Shown here: positions 53,213-64,000 of the stretch, piece by piece
How the letters are laid out: each line of letters opens with the position of its first letter
Position numbering within the stretch: the first letter of the stretch is position 1
Source of the DNA: Synechococcales cyanobacterium bin59.metabat.ball.084
Lineage (GTDB): Bacteria; Cyanobacteriota; Cyanobacteriia; Cyanobacteriales; Chamaesiphonaceae
NCBI GenBank assembly: GCA_013297675.1
Contig: JAAFHZ010000005.1
Coordinates: forward strand, 26,435-90,434
Reading direction: 5' to 3'
Length of the DNA: 64,000 nucleotides
Notes under the pieces: generated by a model
Databases searched by the model: none
What the model was told of the DNA's origin: nothing
The model's input: the letters and a program-made list of their open reading frames with translations, nothing else
Program-made: the position numbers and the translations under genes

Positions 53213-54805
53213 ATGTCGATCGGTTATGTTGCTCTCGTCCTACACGCCCATCTGCCCTTCGTTCGCCACCCGGAAAGCGACTTCGTACTCGAAGAAGAAT
53301 GGCTGTACGAAGCCATTACCGAAACTTACATTCCCCTCCTGCGAGTTTTCCAAGGACTGAAACGAGACGGGGTGGATTTCAAAATCACCATGAGCATGAC
53401 TCCACCATTGGTTTCTATGCTGCGTGACCCCCTCTTACAAGAACGCTACGACGAACACCTAGGCAAGCTAGAAGAGCTACTGGTCAAAGAAATTGCTAAC
53501 AACTCTAAGCATGAGCACGATGGGCACATCAAGTATCTGGCCGAATATTACGCTCAAGACTTTGCTGAGATTCGCAAAATTTGGGAGCATTACAAAGGCG
53601 ACCTGATCTTAGGCTTCAAAGAATTTTTAGACAGTGGCAACCTCGAAATTATTACCTGCGGCGCAACTCACGGCTACTTGCCGCTGATGAAAATGTACCC
53701 CCAAGCCGTCTGGTCACAAATTAAAGTGGCCTGCGAGCATTACGAAGAAAACTTTGGTCGATCGCCCAAAGGTATTTGGCTGCCAGAATGTGCCTACTAT
53801 GAAGGGCTAGAGCGGATGTTGGCCGATGCCGGTCTGCGCTACTTCCTCACGGACGGCCATGGAATATTGTATGCCCGCCCCCGTCCTCGGTTTGGCACCT
53901 ATGCCCCCATTTTTACTGAATCTGGGGTGGCAGTATTTGGTCGTGATCATGAGTCATCCCAACAAGTATGGTCTTCTAAAGTGGGCTATCCCGGCGCGGC
54001 TGAGTACCGCGAATTCTACAAAGATTTAGGCTGGGAAGCAGACTATGACTACATTAAGCCCTATATTATGCCCAATGGCCAGCGCAAAAATATTGGGATT
54101 AAATATCACAAAATTACTTCTAAAACCGGCCACCATAAAGACCTCTATGATCCTTACTGGGCAAAACGCAAAGCCGCTGACCATGCCGGTGACTTTATGT
54201 TCAACCGCGAACTTCAAGTCAGCAAACTAGCAGATATGATGCACCGTCCGCCTTTGGTGGTTTCGCCTTATGATGCGGAGTTGTTTGGTCACTGGTGGTA
54301 TGAAGGCCCTTGGTTTATTGATTATTTGTTCCGCAAGTCTTGGTTCGACCAAAACACTTTCGCCATGACCAACTTGGCGGAGTATTTACAAAACAATCCC
54401 ACCCAGCAAGTGGCCAAGCCCTCCCAGTCGAGCTGGGGCTACAAAGGCTTCCATGAATATTGGTTGAATGAAACCAATCAATGGGTCTATCCGCACCTGC
54501 ACAAAGCCGCTGAGCGAATGATTGAGTTAGCTAACCGCGAACCAGCCGATGAGCTGGAGTGGCGGGCGCTGAATCAGGCGGCCAGAGAGCTGCTGTTGCT
54601 GCAATCTTCGGATTGGGCGTTTATTATGCGGACTGGTACGATGGTGCCCTATGCAGTGAGACGCACCAAATCTCACCTGCTGCGCTTCTTGAAGCTTTAT
54701 GAAGATATTAAAGCCGCGCAAATAGATAGTGGCTGGTTGTCTAAAATTGAAGAAATGGATAATATTTTCCCGAATATTAACTACCGCACCTATCGATCGA
54801 TTTAG
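53213..54805 (+). CDS. Glycoside hydrolase family 57, 1,4-alpha-glucan branching enzyme-like
   Basis: A 530-residue cytoplasmic GH57 protein. The N-terminal barrel starts GYVALVLHAHLPFVRHPESD. The nucleophile Glu is in GIWLPECAYYEGLERML and the acid Asp in VSPYDAELFGHWWYEGP. The C-terminal part, with a helical DUF1957-like domain (LLLLQSSDWAFIMRTGTMVP), is as in Thermus/Thermococcus GH57 branching enzymes. It probably makes alpha-1,6 branches in glycogen. GH57 also contains amylases, so specificity is not certain. The ECF T-component gene begins 10 nt after its stop, suggesting co-transcription. Confidence 0.9.
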   Translation: MSIGYVALVLHAHLPFVRHPESDFVLEEEWLYEAITETYIPLLRVFQGLKRDGVDFKITMSMTPPLVSMLRDPLLQERYDEHLGKLEELLVKEIANNSKHEHDGHIKYLAEYYAQDFAEIRKIWEHYKGDLILGFKEFLDSGNLEIITCGATHGYLPLMKMYPQAVWSQIKVACEHYEENFGRSPKGIWLPECAYYEGLERMLADAGLRYFLTDGHGILYARPRPRFGTYAPIFTESGVAVFGRDHESSQQVWSSKVGYPGAAEYREFYKDLGWEADYDYIKPYIMPNGQRKNIGIKYHKITSKTGHHKDLYDPYWAKRKAADHAGDFMFNRELQVSKLADMMHRPPLVVSPYDAELFGHWWYEGPWFIDYLFRKSWFDQNTFAMTNLAEYLQNNPTQQVAKPSQSSWGYKGFHEYWLNETNQWVYPHLHKAAERMIELANREPADELEWRALNQAARELLLLQSSDWAFIMRTGTMVPYAVRRTKSHLLRFLKLYEDIKAAQIDSGWLSKIEEMDNIFPNINYRTYRSI

Positions 54806-54815
54806 CGTCAAACCC

Positions 54816-55700
54816 ATGGATTTATTACGCTCTTTACCCCTGGGACTGTATTTAGAACAGCCCGTAACTTGGCTGCATCGACTCGACCCCAGGGTGAAAA
54901 TAGCTTGGCTGCTGAGCTTTTTGTTTGCCACCATTTTAGCCAATGTTCCCTGTCGAATTGCCTTGGTGGCATTATTAATCATAATTGCCTTGTCTGCCCG
55001 CATTCCCTGGCGAGCACTCAAGCAACAGCTCGGCTTTGTATTGATGTTTGGTGGTCTGCTGTTTGTGGTCTCGATGTTTTTGCCTGATAGCACTACTACT
55101 TTGCAGCAGCCTCGAATGCCAATGGAACCAGCCATAGTCACAAAATATCAGTTTGTGCTGTTGCAGTTTAAGTTGCTGGGCTGGAATTTTTTAGTAACAC
55201 GCAAGTCTTTGAATTTGGGGATTTACAGTAGTACTTTACTATTTACTTTGATTTATAGTGCTACTGTATTTTTGCTAGCTACGGCTCCTGAAGAAATTAC
55301 GGCTGGTTTGGAAAAACTGATGCAGCCTTTGAAATGGCTAAAGGTACCAGTGACCGAAATTGCTCTCACTTTGACTTTGGCCTTACGGTTTATTCCGTTG
55401 GTATTAGAAGAAATTCAAAACTTAGTCCGATCGATCACCACCCGAGGTATTAATTGGAAAAAGCTGGGGATGAAAAATAGCGCCAAGGTATGGATGACAG
55501 TCAGTGAAAAGTTTCTAGAAAACCTGTTGATGCGGGCTGAGCAAATTGCTATAGCTATGCAGTTGCGAGGGTTTACCACACCCAATGAACACCAAGTAGA
55601 GTGGCAACAGCTACGGATTCGTGCTGCCGATGTAGTTGCTTTAATGTTTTTGGCCGTTTTATGGGTGGGTCGAGTAATGTGGGGTCAAGATATTAATTAA
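54816..55700 (+). CDS. ECF transporter transmembrane (T) component, CbiQ/EcfT family
   Basis: A 294-residue integral membrane protein. The ATG at 54816 is chosen because a longer frame at 54729 lies inside the GH57 gene. The family features are WLHRLDPRVKIAWLLSF at the start, several hydrophobic helices, and two cytoplasmic coupling motifs with Arg-Gly: SITTRGINWKK and IAMQLRGFTTP. EcfT couples ATPase subunits to a vitamin- or metal-specific S subunit. Neither partner type is encoded nearby, so the substrate is unknown. It is likely co-expressed with the branching enzyme gene by proximity. Confidence 0.9.
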   Translation: MDLLRSLPLGLYLEQPVTWLHRLDPRVKIAWLLSFLFATILANVPCRIALVALLIIIALSARIPWRALKQQLGFVLMFGGLLFVVSMFLPDSTTTLQQPRMPMEPAIVTKYQFVLLQFKLLGWNFLVTRKSLNLGIYSSTLLFTLIYSATVFLLATAPEEITAGLEKLMQPLKWLKVPVTEIALTLTLALRFIPLVLEEIQNLVRSITTRGINWKKLGMKNSAKVWMTVSEKFLENLLMRAEQIAIAMQLRGFTTPNEHQVEWQQLRIRAADVVALMFLAVLWVGRVMWGQDIN

Positions 55701-55709
55701 AAAAGTATC

Positions 55710-57299
55710 TTAGGGAATAGTAATTAGCTCGATCGAAAACTCTAAGCTCTGCCCTTGATCGCTGCCAAACTTTAACTGCATCCCGGACTTGAGGGGCAGC
55801 TCCTGGTGATGAATCTTTTGCCAACCCTGGGTGGTTTGTACCAAAGTACCAAAGCGAGAGAAATCTCGCAGAAAATAGCCCGGAGTCTCATCAGTACTGC
55901 TGTTGCGATAAATTATTTCGGCGTGTCTTTGCGATACCCAGGGTTCAGAAATAATTAAATCATTGTCACCCGATCGACCAACCCGCATTAAACCGCCTTG
56001 AATGGGGAAGTTTTGGGTGGCTGTGACCAGCGATCGCAAGCAGGCATTAGGAATACTGTTCAACAGATAAGGCATCTCAGTAACCGCTTCAGTCACTGGT
56101 TTGAGCAACTCGCCATCGTATTCGGGGTGCATATACAGCACCGGCAAAGTCCAAGCAGGCTGATTGAACTTATACAGGGTCAACAAATGCTGCCGCGCCG
56201 CAGCCATCGCTTCATCTACCGATAGGCGCATAGCCAAAGACTGAGTAAAAGCCTGAATAAAACTAATAGCCTCATGGTCAGCGATCGTATCGCGCATGGC
56301 CAAAATTGCTGGTACCCCGTGGTGCAACAATACCTCCGCCATACTGCTACGGGGCACAGACTGTTGGGCTTCTTGATAGGGCTGTGCGCCCCAGCAAGAA
56401 TTAAACACCGCTAATTTTACTTGCTTACGCACCAATACTTGGGCTAACTCCGTGCCATTAATATTGGCATCAGGACGCAGAAATAATACGCCTCCATCTG
56501 CTCCCGGCATTCCATGTCCGGCATAGAAAAACAGATTATAATTACCAGCATCTAAGGTGTCAATCAGCTTGCTGCGGGAGGGCTGAGTCAGTACATCTAC
56601 CTGACAGCTTGCCGGGGGCAGCCGATCGGTCGGGGCAAAGCCGCTAGCGTAGGTGTTGCGTAACACTTCGGCAATTGCCGCCGCTTCGCGGTCTAAGGAA
56701 AGATTGTGACCTTCTAGATCTTCACCGCCTAACACCAGCAAAATTTTGATCGATCGATCATTGCGCTGAGGTGGTAGCCGATCGACATCGCTGCTAGTGC
56801 GGCTAAAGAGTAACAGTTGGTTTAAAGATACCGCTGGCTTGCCGGGTTGAGGCTGCAAGATCTCCCAGGGAAAAGAAATTAAGTTGGGATCGCGGATATC
56901 CAAGCGTAGACGCAGCGGACGAGCTTTCCCCCCAGCGATCCCCTGGCTGTGGGCAAAAGCGGTATCGATCGCCCCCGAAAACAGCCATTGCCACATTACC
57001 AGCCCCAAATGCTGCATCAGCCGGGTACTTTGGCTAGCTGGGGGCAGGTCATCGATCGACAAATTACTACGCATCCCCGAGGCTGTTAACTGGGGATAAA
57101 AATTGCAATTGAAGCTGGAGCTGAACATTTCTTGCCAAGAGTGCCAAGCTTCGGTCAATTGATCATCCCAATTACAGTCATGATGAACATAGCCACCTGG
57201 ATAGGGAGCCTTCAGCACCCAGATCGCATAGTTTTGCGGCTCGCTGCTAACGAGCTTTTCCAGAGCCAAGCTGAGAGAGGGATGATCATGACTAGACAT
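55710..57299 (-). CDS. CHAT domain protein with C-terminal FHA domain
   Basis: A 529-residue protein from the ATG at 57299 (the TTG at 57314 is less likely). The middle part is a CHAT domain, the caspase-like protease fold: RLRLDIRDPNLISFPWEIL, the catalytic His in LFFYAGHGMPGADGG and Cys in KLAVFNSCWGAQ. Both catalytic residues are present. Residues about 435-529 form an FHA domain, which binds phosphothreonine: GRSGDNDLIISEPWVSQRHA and FLRDFSRFGTLVQ. An FHA domain could target the protease to a phosphorylated partner. Proteolysis and its substrate are inference. It is convergent with the ECF gene. Confidence 0.9.
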   Translation of the reverse strand: MSSHDHPSLSLALEKLVSSEPQNYAIWVLKAPYPGGYVHHDCNWDDQLTEAWHSWQEMFSSSFNCNFYPQLTASGMRSNLSIDDLPPASQSTRLMQHLGLVMWQWLFSGAIDTAFAHSQGIAGGKARPLRLRLDIRDPNLISFPWEILQPQPGKPAVSLNQLLLFSRTSSDVDRLPPQRNDRSIKILLVLGGEDLEGHNLSLDREAAAIAEVLRNTYASGFAPTDRLPPASCQVDVLTQPSRSKLIDTLDAGNYNLFFYAGHGMPGADGGVLFLRPDANINGTELAQVLVRKQVKLAVFNSCWGAQPYQEAQQSVPRSSMAEVLLHHGVPAILAMRDTIADHEAISFIQAFTQSLAMRLSVDEAMAAARQHLLTLYKFNQPAWTLPVLYMHPEYDGELLKPVTEAVTEMPYLLNSIPNACLRSLVTATQNFPIQGGLMRVGRSGDNDLIISEPWVSQRHAEIIYRNSSTDETPGYFLRDFSRFGTLVQTTQGWQKIHHQELPLKSGMQLKFGSDQGQSLEFSIELITIP

Positions 57300-57477
57300 T
57301 AACAGCGGCCACAAGGATGACTAAGACGGTTTAAAAAGGCTTGCCGAATTGAGTGAGCTGAGCACCTAATACATTCTAACGGATAACCCACGATATATAT
57401 TCCGGCTGATATCCTTTGATTGGTGATCTTGGTGATTAGTTAAGCGATATTAAATGTAGTCTTTTGTCATTTATAAC

Positions 57478-59163
<1,686 letters not shown>

Positions 59164-59260
59164 TTATTTTGCCACAGATCGCCGCAAACCAATGATCTAA
59201 TCTATCACTAGTTCTTCAGTACAAATTTTAAGCAGGACAAAATAGCAGAAACCCGGCACG

Positions 59261-59283
59261 CCCCAGCAGGGAGAAGGCTGGGG
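59261..59283. repeat. GC-rich REP-like hairpin
   Basis: Arms CCCCAGC (59261-59267) and GCTGGGG (59277-59283) enclose a 9-nt loop. The surrounding words GGCTGGGGTGAGGGC recall a repeat common in cyanobacterial intergenic DNA. It lies downstream of ilvB (minus strand) and could affect mRNA 3' ends. Confidence 0.55.
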
Positions 59284-59337
59284 TGAGGGCAAGTGCAATA
59301 TTCCTATTTTGGGAATCTGAGATTAGAGGCCATGCCA

Positions 59338-61209
59338 CTACATCTTTTGGCCGCATTCTGGACAGAACTTATGGCTTTCTGGATTTGGGGTATGGCAGTT
59401 ACCACAAATTACCGAAGGCCGATCGAACAATCGTTTAGGCTTGGCCAAGCCCATCATGTCTTCGTTGGCAGCCCCGGCTGGTACCATCGGGTAGCAATCT
59501 TCGTCTCGGCGGACTTTCACATCTAACAACACCGCTCCGGGATGTGCCAGCATCGCCTGGATCGCTCCGACTAGATCGCCAGGTTGGTCTACTGTAATGC
59601 CCTTAATGTTGTAAGCCTGAGCCAACAGCATCAAATCGGGCATCGAAGGAGCCATTTCTGAAGAAGAATAGTTTTCCTTATAGAAAGTCTTTTGCCATTG
59701 GCGCACCATGCCTTGCCACCCATTGTTGATCACCACGATCTTCACGGGCAGTTGGTACTCCATAATGGTGCCCAGCTCTTGCAGATTCATCTGGAAACTC
59801 GCATCACCACTAATGCAGATTATCTGCTCATTTGGTAAAGCAACCTGTGCCCCGATCGCCGCTGGCACTCCATAGCCCATGGTGCCTAAACCAGCACTCG
59901 ATAGCCAGTGACGGGGACGGTTATTTAAAAACTGCGCTGCCCACATCTGATGTTGACCGACATCGGTAGTGTAGTAGGCATCAGGAGCCTGCTGCCGGCA
60001 TTGTAGAATGGCTTCTTGGGGTGATAAGGAGTCTGGGTAGCTAGGAGCCACTAGGGGGTTGTCGGTGCGCCAAGCATTGATCATTTCTAGCCAGCGATCG
60101 GTTTTAGTTGGTCGATCGTCCAGTTTAAGTTCCTTGACCCGCTCCAAAATACCCGTCAACACCTGTTTCACATCTCCCACGATTGGCACGTCAGGAGTGC
60201 GATTTTTGCCGACTTCTGCCGGGTCAATATCAATATGGATGACCTTGGCATAAGGTGCAAAGCGATCGGCCTTACCCATCACTCGATCATCAAACCGAGC
60301 ACCGACGGCGATCAATAAATCGCAATCTGTTACTGCCCAGTTGGCGTAAGCCGTACCGTGCATCCCCAACATCCCTACCGAGAGCGGATGATCTTCATCA
60401 AATGAGCCTTTGCCCATCAAAGTAGTTGTAACCGGCATCTGAAAAATTTCGGCCAGTCGCTTGATCTCTGCATGGGCACCAGAGGTGATCGCACCACCGC
60501 CCACATATAACAACGGCTGCGCACTGTTAGCCATCAGCTCCACCGCCGGATTAATCTGGCGGGCGTTGCCGCGCACCGTGGGACGATATCCAGCTAGTTT
60601 GATGCTTTCGGGTTCTACTGGGAAATATTCAAATTCTTCGCTGCCCACATCTTTGGGAATATCGATCAGCACCGGGCCAGGACGACCGGTGCTGGCAATG
60701 TGAAACGCCTCCGCGACTACCCGCGCCATATCTTTGGGATCACGGACTACGTAAGAATGTTTGACGATCGGTAGAGTGATGCCATATATATCTGTCTCTT
60801 GAAAGCCATCGGTGCCAATCATGCTGCGGGGCACTTGACCAGTCACTACCACCAAGGGAATTGAATCCATCTGGGCAGTAGCGATGCCGGTGACTAAGTT
60901 GGTGGCACCAGGGCCAGAGGTGGCAAAACAAACTCCGACCTTGCCGGTCGATCGAGCATAGCCATCGGCGGCGTGAGCGGCACCCTGTTCGTGACGCACC
61001 AAAATATGGGTCAGCCAACCAGCATCTTCTGCTCTTTCGATTTCATCGTAAATCGGCAAAATTGCCCCGCCGGGATAACCAAAGATATGCTCTACGCCAT
61101 GGCGACGCAGGCTGTCTAGTAGGGCGTATGCGCCGGTATGACGGTGGTTAGGTGCAGGGATTTTGGCCGTAACAGGGGTGGTTGTACTGATAGATATTTG
61201 GGAAACCAC
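59338..61209 (-). CDS. ilvB: Acetolactate synthase large subunit with C-terminal zinc ribbon
   Basis: Thiamine-diphosphate enzyme for branched-chain amino acid synthesis, 623 residues from a GTG. The ThDP-binding domains show [30 protein letters not shown] (the catalytic Glu is in RHEQG), the FAD-binding part [20 protein letters not shown] and the ThDP motif [15 protein letters not shown] with [15 protein letters not shown]. About 30 residues follow the usual end: [20 protein letters not shown], then PECGQKM, four Cys in zinc-ribbon spacing. Canonical large subunits of about 560-600 residues lack this. The small regulatory subunit is not in the window. Confidence 0.95.
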   Translation of the reverse strand: MVSQISISTTTPVTAKIPAPNHRHTGAYALLDSLRRHGVEHIFGYPGGAILPIYDEIERAEDAGWLTHILVRHEQGAAHAADGYARSTGKVGVCFATSGPGATNLVTGIATAQMDSIPLVVVTGQVPRSMIGTDGFQETDIYGITLPIVKHSYVVRDPKDMARVVAEAFHIASTGRPGPVLIDIPKDVGSEEFEYFPVEPESIKLAGYRPTVRGNARQINPAVELMANSAQPLLYVGGGAITSGAHAEIKRLAEIFQMPVTTTLMGKGSFDEDHPLSVGMLGMHGTAYANWAVTDCDLLIAVGARFDDRVMGKADRFAPYAKVIHIDIDPAEVGKNRTPDVPIVGDVKQVLTGILERVKELKLDDRPTKTDRWLEMINAWRTDNPLVAPSYPDSLSPQEAILQCRQQAPDAYYTTDVGQHQMWAAQFLNNRPRHWLSSAGLGTMGYGVPAAIGAQVALPNEQIICISGDASFQMNLQELGTIMEYQLPVKIVVINNGWQGMVRQWQKTFYKENYSSSEMAPSMPDLMLLAQAYNIKGITVDQPGDLVGAIQAMLAHPGAVLLDVKVRRDEDCYPMVPAGAANEDMMGLAKPKRLFDRPSVICGNCHTPNPESHKFCPECGQKM

Positions 61210-61285
61210 GGGTGATCCTCTTGGGGTGGGCTAAGCCTAGCGGCAACAATTAGCTGACTATTCTAATACTTTTTTTACTTTTTTG

Positions 61286-61300
61286 AGCACTTGCAGTGCT
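61286..61300. other. Small palindromic hairpin upstream of ilvB
   Basis: A 6-bp stem (AGCACT with AGTGCT, loop 3) lies about 80 nt upstream of the ilvB start, between it and the MFS gene. A T run precedes it on the plus strand; no T run follows on the minus strand, so it is not a normal terminator there. It could be an operator or part of the ilvB leader. Confidence 0.35.
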
Positions 61301-61337
61301 GCAATGTGGTAACACTTAATACATATATATACATATA

Positions 61338-62594
61338 TTAGGAGAGGGGATGCAAATTATTGCGATCTTTTTTCCAAACCCAAAATGTGGTCAGCGATAA
61401 AGTCACAATCATGGCAATCAGCACGGCATTCAGACCATATTTATCGGCACATATTCCCGCCAAGGCTAAAGGTAAGCTCAGGGCGATGTTAACCACATTG
61501 TTTTCAAAGCCAAATACTTTGCCCCGCATCGATTCTGGAGTTTTTTCTTGAATCAGCGTCTGCATTGGCACTGCCACTAGAGCAGACCCAAAGCCCAACA
61601 CTACGCTAATCAACAGCGAAGCCCAGCGAATCTTGAAGAGCATGTAGCCTACTAAGACAAACGGAATGATCGAAAAGCCAATCAGCGGCAGTGGGCGACT
61701 GTGCAACCGACTACCCCATTGTCCCAATAGCGCAGCACCCAGTACCAATCCCACCCCAGTTGCGGAAACCAAAAAGCCAAACTGTTCTGGCTTAAAGCCA
61801 ATCTCTTTGCCCAAGTTAATAGAGAGTACTTGCAGGGCGGCGATCGTGGAGTACAAGATCACAATTTGAATAATCGCGTTCAGCACCGGGCGGTTGCTTT
61901 GCAGATATTGCAAACCGGCTTGCAGTTCGGGGATCGGGTTAATGCTGCGATTGCGTGGCCCTGGGGCGGGCACTTCTGCTGAATGCATTAGCTGACAACA
62001 GAGCGCTGCTAATAGGTAACTCCCACCCAAAAACAATACTTTGCCAAGCTCGTTGAAGTTAGTACCAATCTGGTGCAATAGCGGTTCACCGATCGCAAAT
62101 CCCACTGTGACTGAACCTAGTTGAGTCACAGTAAACATGGCATTAGCCGTCAACAGGTTCTCTGGCTCTACTACCGAGGGTAAAATAGATTGCTCCGCCG
62201 GGGTAAAAAACTGCGTCACCGTGGAGATGGCAAAAATGATCAACAGCAGCAGCACAAACTGTTTGGGCAGAAAAACAATCAAGGGCACCAAAGCCGCCCG
62301 TAGCAAGTTGGAGTAAACCATTACCTGCTTTTTGAGATATCGATCGGCAATAATTCCGGCGGCGGCTCCAAAGAAGATCGCTGGTAAAGTGTTGGCAATC
62401 CAAATTGCTGAACCCGAAGAACCAGCTAGTTCAATAGGTATCAGATAAGTTGGCAACAGTGAAATTGCTAATACCATCAAAATTTTGTCGGCTACTTGCG
62501 ACAAAATTTGCCCCGTCCACAGCCACAAAAACGATCGATTGCGCAAAAGGGCATTGAAACCGTTAGCTGCGACAGGAGTTTTGCTTGGCGTCAT
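61338..62594 (-). CDS. MFS transporter, multidrug/enterobactin-exporter-like (MFS_3 type)
   Basis: A 418-residue inner-membrane protein with about twelve hydrophobic helices. The start NRSFLWLWTGQILSQVADKI, the intracellular loop motif FFGAAAGIIADRYLKKQVMV, TPAEQSILPSVVEPENLLTA and PMQTLIQEKTPESMRGKVFG are typical of the MFS_3 (EntS-like) family. Transport direction is probably efflux. The substrate cannot be predicted. It lies between htrA and ilvB, all on the minus strand but with gaps over 90 bp, so no operon is claimed. Confidence 0.92.
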   Translation of the reverse strand: MTPSKTPVAANGFNALLRNRSFLWLWTGQILSQVADKILMVLAISLLPTYLIPIELAGSSGSAIWIANTLPAIFFGAAAGIIADRYLKKQVMVYSNLLRAALVPLIVFLPKQFVLLLLIIFAISTVTQFFTPAEQSILPSVVEPENLLTANAMFTVTQLGSVTVGFAIGEPLLHQIGTNFNELGKVLFLGGSYLLAALCCQLMHSAEVPAPGPRNRSINPIPELQAGLQYLQSNRPVLNAIIQIVILYSTIAALQVLSINLGKEIGFKPEQFGFLVSATGVGLVLGAALLGQWGSRLHSRPLPLIGFSIIPFVLVGYMLFKIRWASLLISVVLGFGSALVAVPMQTLIQEKTPESMRGKVFGFENNVVNIALSLPLALAGICADKYGLNAVLIAMIVTLSLTTFWVWKKDRNNLHPLS

Positions 62595-62645
62595 AAGTGG
62601 TAAATGCAGAAGAGCAGAAGAATCTCTGCTTTAGTCTATCAGTGC

Positions 62646-62680
62646 TAGAGTTCCTCGAATTAGTAATTCGGAGAACTCTA
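62646..62680. terminator. Hairpin between htrA and the MFS gene
   Basis: Arms TAGAGTTC and GAACTCTA, extended by a second short helix after a 2-nt mismatch, enclose a 5-nt loop. It begins 13 nt beyond the htrA stop on the minus strand. No strong T run follows, so termination is possible but unproved. Confidence 0.5.
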
Positions 62681-62693
62681 TTTGCACAGGCTG

Positions 62694-63962
62694 CTACTCA
62701 GTAGGTTTGAGGTTAAACGGTGCTGGACGAACCTTCACCTGAATATCTTGGCCATTGCGGCGAAGACCCAAGATCATTTCTGCACCAACTTGAGATTTTT
62801 CTACCTCATTTTGCACTTCTCCAGCACTAGCTACCGCCTGACCATTGACAGCCACAATAATGTCGTTGACCTTCACACCACCTTGGGCGGCTGGTGAATT
62901 GGGGACTATTTTGCCAATCAAAGCCCCTTTATCTACATCAATCTGCAGGCCAGCGTTAGGATCTTCGTTAAGCTGTTTCCGAACATTCGGCGTTAGGGAC
63001 AACATCTGTACACCCAAGAACGGATGCTCCACCTTACCTTTGGCTACTAACTGCTGAGAGATTTTTTGTACTTGGTTAATCGGAATGGCAAAGCCTAAGC
63101 CTTGAGCATTGCGCAAGATGGCGGTGTTCATTCCAATGACCTGGCCACTGGCATTCAGCAATGGGCCACCAGAGTTACCGGGGTTAATTGCCGCATCGGT
63201 TTGAATATAGTTGACCCGCTTGGAGCCATCGCCAACCTGACTGCTCGATCGACCAGTTGCACTAATAATCCCCGCAGTCACAGTGTTGTCTAGTCCTAAA
63301 GGATTGCCAATGGCGATCGCCCATTCTCCAGCCTTGATCCTTTCAGAATCACCCAGAGCTACGGCGGGTAAATTTCCGCCTTCGACTTTCACTACCGCCA
63401 CATCGGTAACTGTATCCAGACCCATAACTTTGCCCTGCAAAACTCGACCATCTTTGAGCGTTACCGATACTTTGTCAGCGCCTTGTACCACGTGGGCATT
63501 AGTAATTATTTGGCCATTACTGCTAATGATAAATCCAGAACCAGTTCCCTGCTCCACCTGTCGCCTGCCGCCTTGCGGGGCATCTTCTGGAAGAACTCCT
63601 TCTGGCAGTTCACCAAAAAACCGCCGAAAGAAGGGAGACTCAATTCCTGCGGACTGTCGAGTAGCCGTGCGAGAAGTATTGATCCGTACCACTGCTGGCC
63701 CTACTTTATCTACCACGTCAGTAATAAAAGTGCTAGCTGCTGCGGCTGTTGCGTTGCTGGCAATGATCGGCGCTGCCGGAGACGGGGGGCTAGCCACGGC
63801 TGGATTGATAGCATTGGGGATCGATCCGCCCCGCTGTGCTGCCAAGTAACCGATCGAAGAACTGGCCAGGGCGCTCAATAGCAGTACAGACCAGTAGTTA
63901 TGACGTTTGGGTGGTGCGGTGCGTGGGGCATCCTGGGGCGGTTGTTGCTGGGGATCTTTCAT
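62694..63962 (-). CDS. Trypsin-like serine protease of the HtrA/DegQ family (Hho-type)
   Basis: Membrane-anchored or periplasmic protease of 422 residues from the ATG at 63962, which has an AGAGG ribosome-binding site; an ATG at 63992 would add ten residues. A proline-rich start is followed by a hydrophobic segment (WSVLLLSALASSSIGYLAA). The S1C triad is visible: His in QIITNAHVVQGADKV, Asp in DTVTDVAVVKVEG and Ser in AAINPGNSGGPLLNASG. One PDZ domain (about 320-415) ends the protein (GVKVNDIIVAVNGQAVAS). Cyanobacteria have three such proteases (HtrA, HhoA, HhoB); which one this is cannot be decided here. Confidence 0.95.
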   Translation of the reverse strand: MKDPQQQPPQDAPRTAPPKRHNYWSVLLLSALASSSIGYLAAQRGGSIPNAINPAVASPPSPAAPIIASNATAAAASTFITDVVDKVGPAVVRINTSRTATRQSAGIESPFFRRFFGELPEGVLPEDAPQGGRRQVEQGTGSGFIISSNGQIITNAHVVQGADKVSVTLKDGRVLQGKVMGLDTVTDVAVVKVEGGNLPAVALGDSERIKAGEWAIAIGNPLGLDNTVTAGIISATGRSSSQVGDGSKRVNYIQTDAAINPGNSGGPLLNASGQVIGMNTAILRNAQGLGFAIPINQVQKISQQLVAKGKVEHPFLGVQMLSLTPNVRKQLNEDPNAGLQIDVDKGALIGKIVPNSPAAQGGVKVNDIIVAVNGQAVASAGEVQNEVEKSQVGAEMILGLRRNGQDIQVKVRPAPFNLKPTE

Positions 63963-64000
63963 TAAATTACCTCTAAGCCAATGTTGAGCCAATGTTGGTG

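Noticed and set aside
54527..55141. A 204-codon minus-strand frame across the GH57 and ECF transporter genes
   Set aside because: Both genes beneath it are well supported on the plus strand, and the antisense product has no recognisable motif.
63283..63849. A 188-codon plus-strand frame inside the HtrA gene
   Set aside because: It is antisense to a protease with all catalytic motifs intact; the low-complexity Ser/Pro/Thr content is typical of a shadow frame.

Overview
The window is a cyanobacterial chromosome segment. The evidence is a gene for orange carotenoid protein beside a carotenoid ketolase, many copies of the HIP1 octamer GCGATCGC, hybrid kinases and small cyanobacterial conserved proteins of familiar types, and moderate GC. 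I cannot name the genus. No rRNA or tRNA gene, CRISPR array or complete insertion sequence was seen.

Layout. (1) Positions 1-13950 form an extracellular-glycan region: a GH2 and a GH9 glycosidase in one overlapping operon, a proline-rich putative outer-membrane barrel protein, a GH16 enzyme inside RTX calcium-binding repeats, then an operon of an OpgC-type acyltransferase, a DUF3131 protein and an SGNH hydrolase, and a divergent NDP-sugar pyrophosphorylase. Together these could make, decorate and trim an exported polysaccharide; the glycosyltransferases would have to lie outside. (2) Positions 14000-33000 hold signalling and surface genes: a response regulator with a degenerate kinase-like tail, a PAS-GAF hybrid kinase, a CBS-GAF hybrid kinase, and two giant paralogous surface proteins with SdrD-B-like, beta-helix and DUF11-like modules. 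A decayed IS4-type transposase and a split direct repeat flank the second giant gene. (3) Positions 33480-38650 are ordinary genes (DUF456, exonuclease III, peroxiredoxin, Uma2, RqcH/NFACT). (4) Positions 38650-42160 hold two tandem AAA ATPase/PD-(D/E)XK nuclease genes enclosed by a 90-bp duplication of the mnmA start. (5) Positions 42115-49360 carry mnmA, a DUF2817 peptidase, crtW-ocp photoprotection genes, pyrR and an M3 oligopeptidase. (6) Positions 49470-52210 are an accessory pocket: an Rpn-like protein, an orphan antitoxin-like regulator, a truncated ATPase and a second Uma2 protein. (7) Positions 52200-64000 are mainly core genes: truB, GH57 branching enzyme, an ECF transporter T component, a CHAT-FHA protein, pyrG, ilvB, an MFS exporter and an HtrA protease.

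The most striking new observations are at DNA level. A short repeat of about 24 bp lies in frame inside two genes, where the inserted segment can be delimited exactly, and probably inside a third. The centre of the repeat is palindromic and has opposite loop orientations in different copies. The mnmA start region is duplicated around a pair of ATPase-nuclease genes whose 3' halves have been homogenised. These suggest an active local history of small mobile repeats, insertion and gene conversion.
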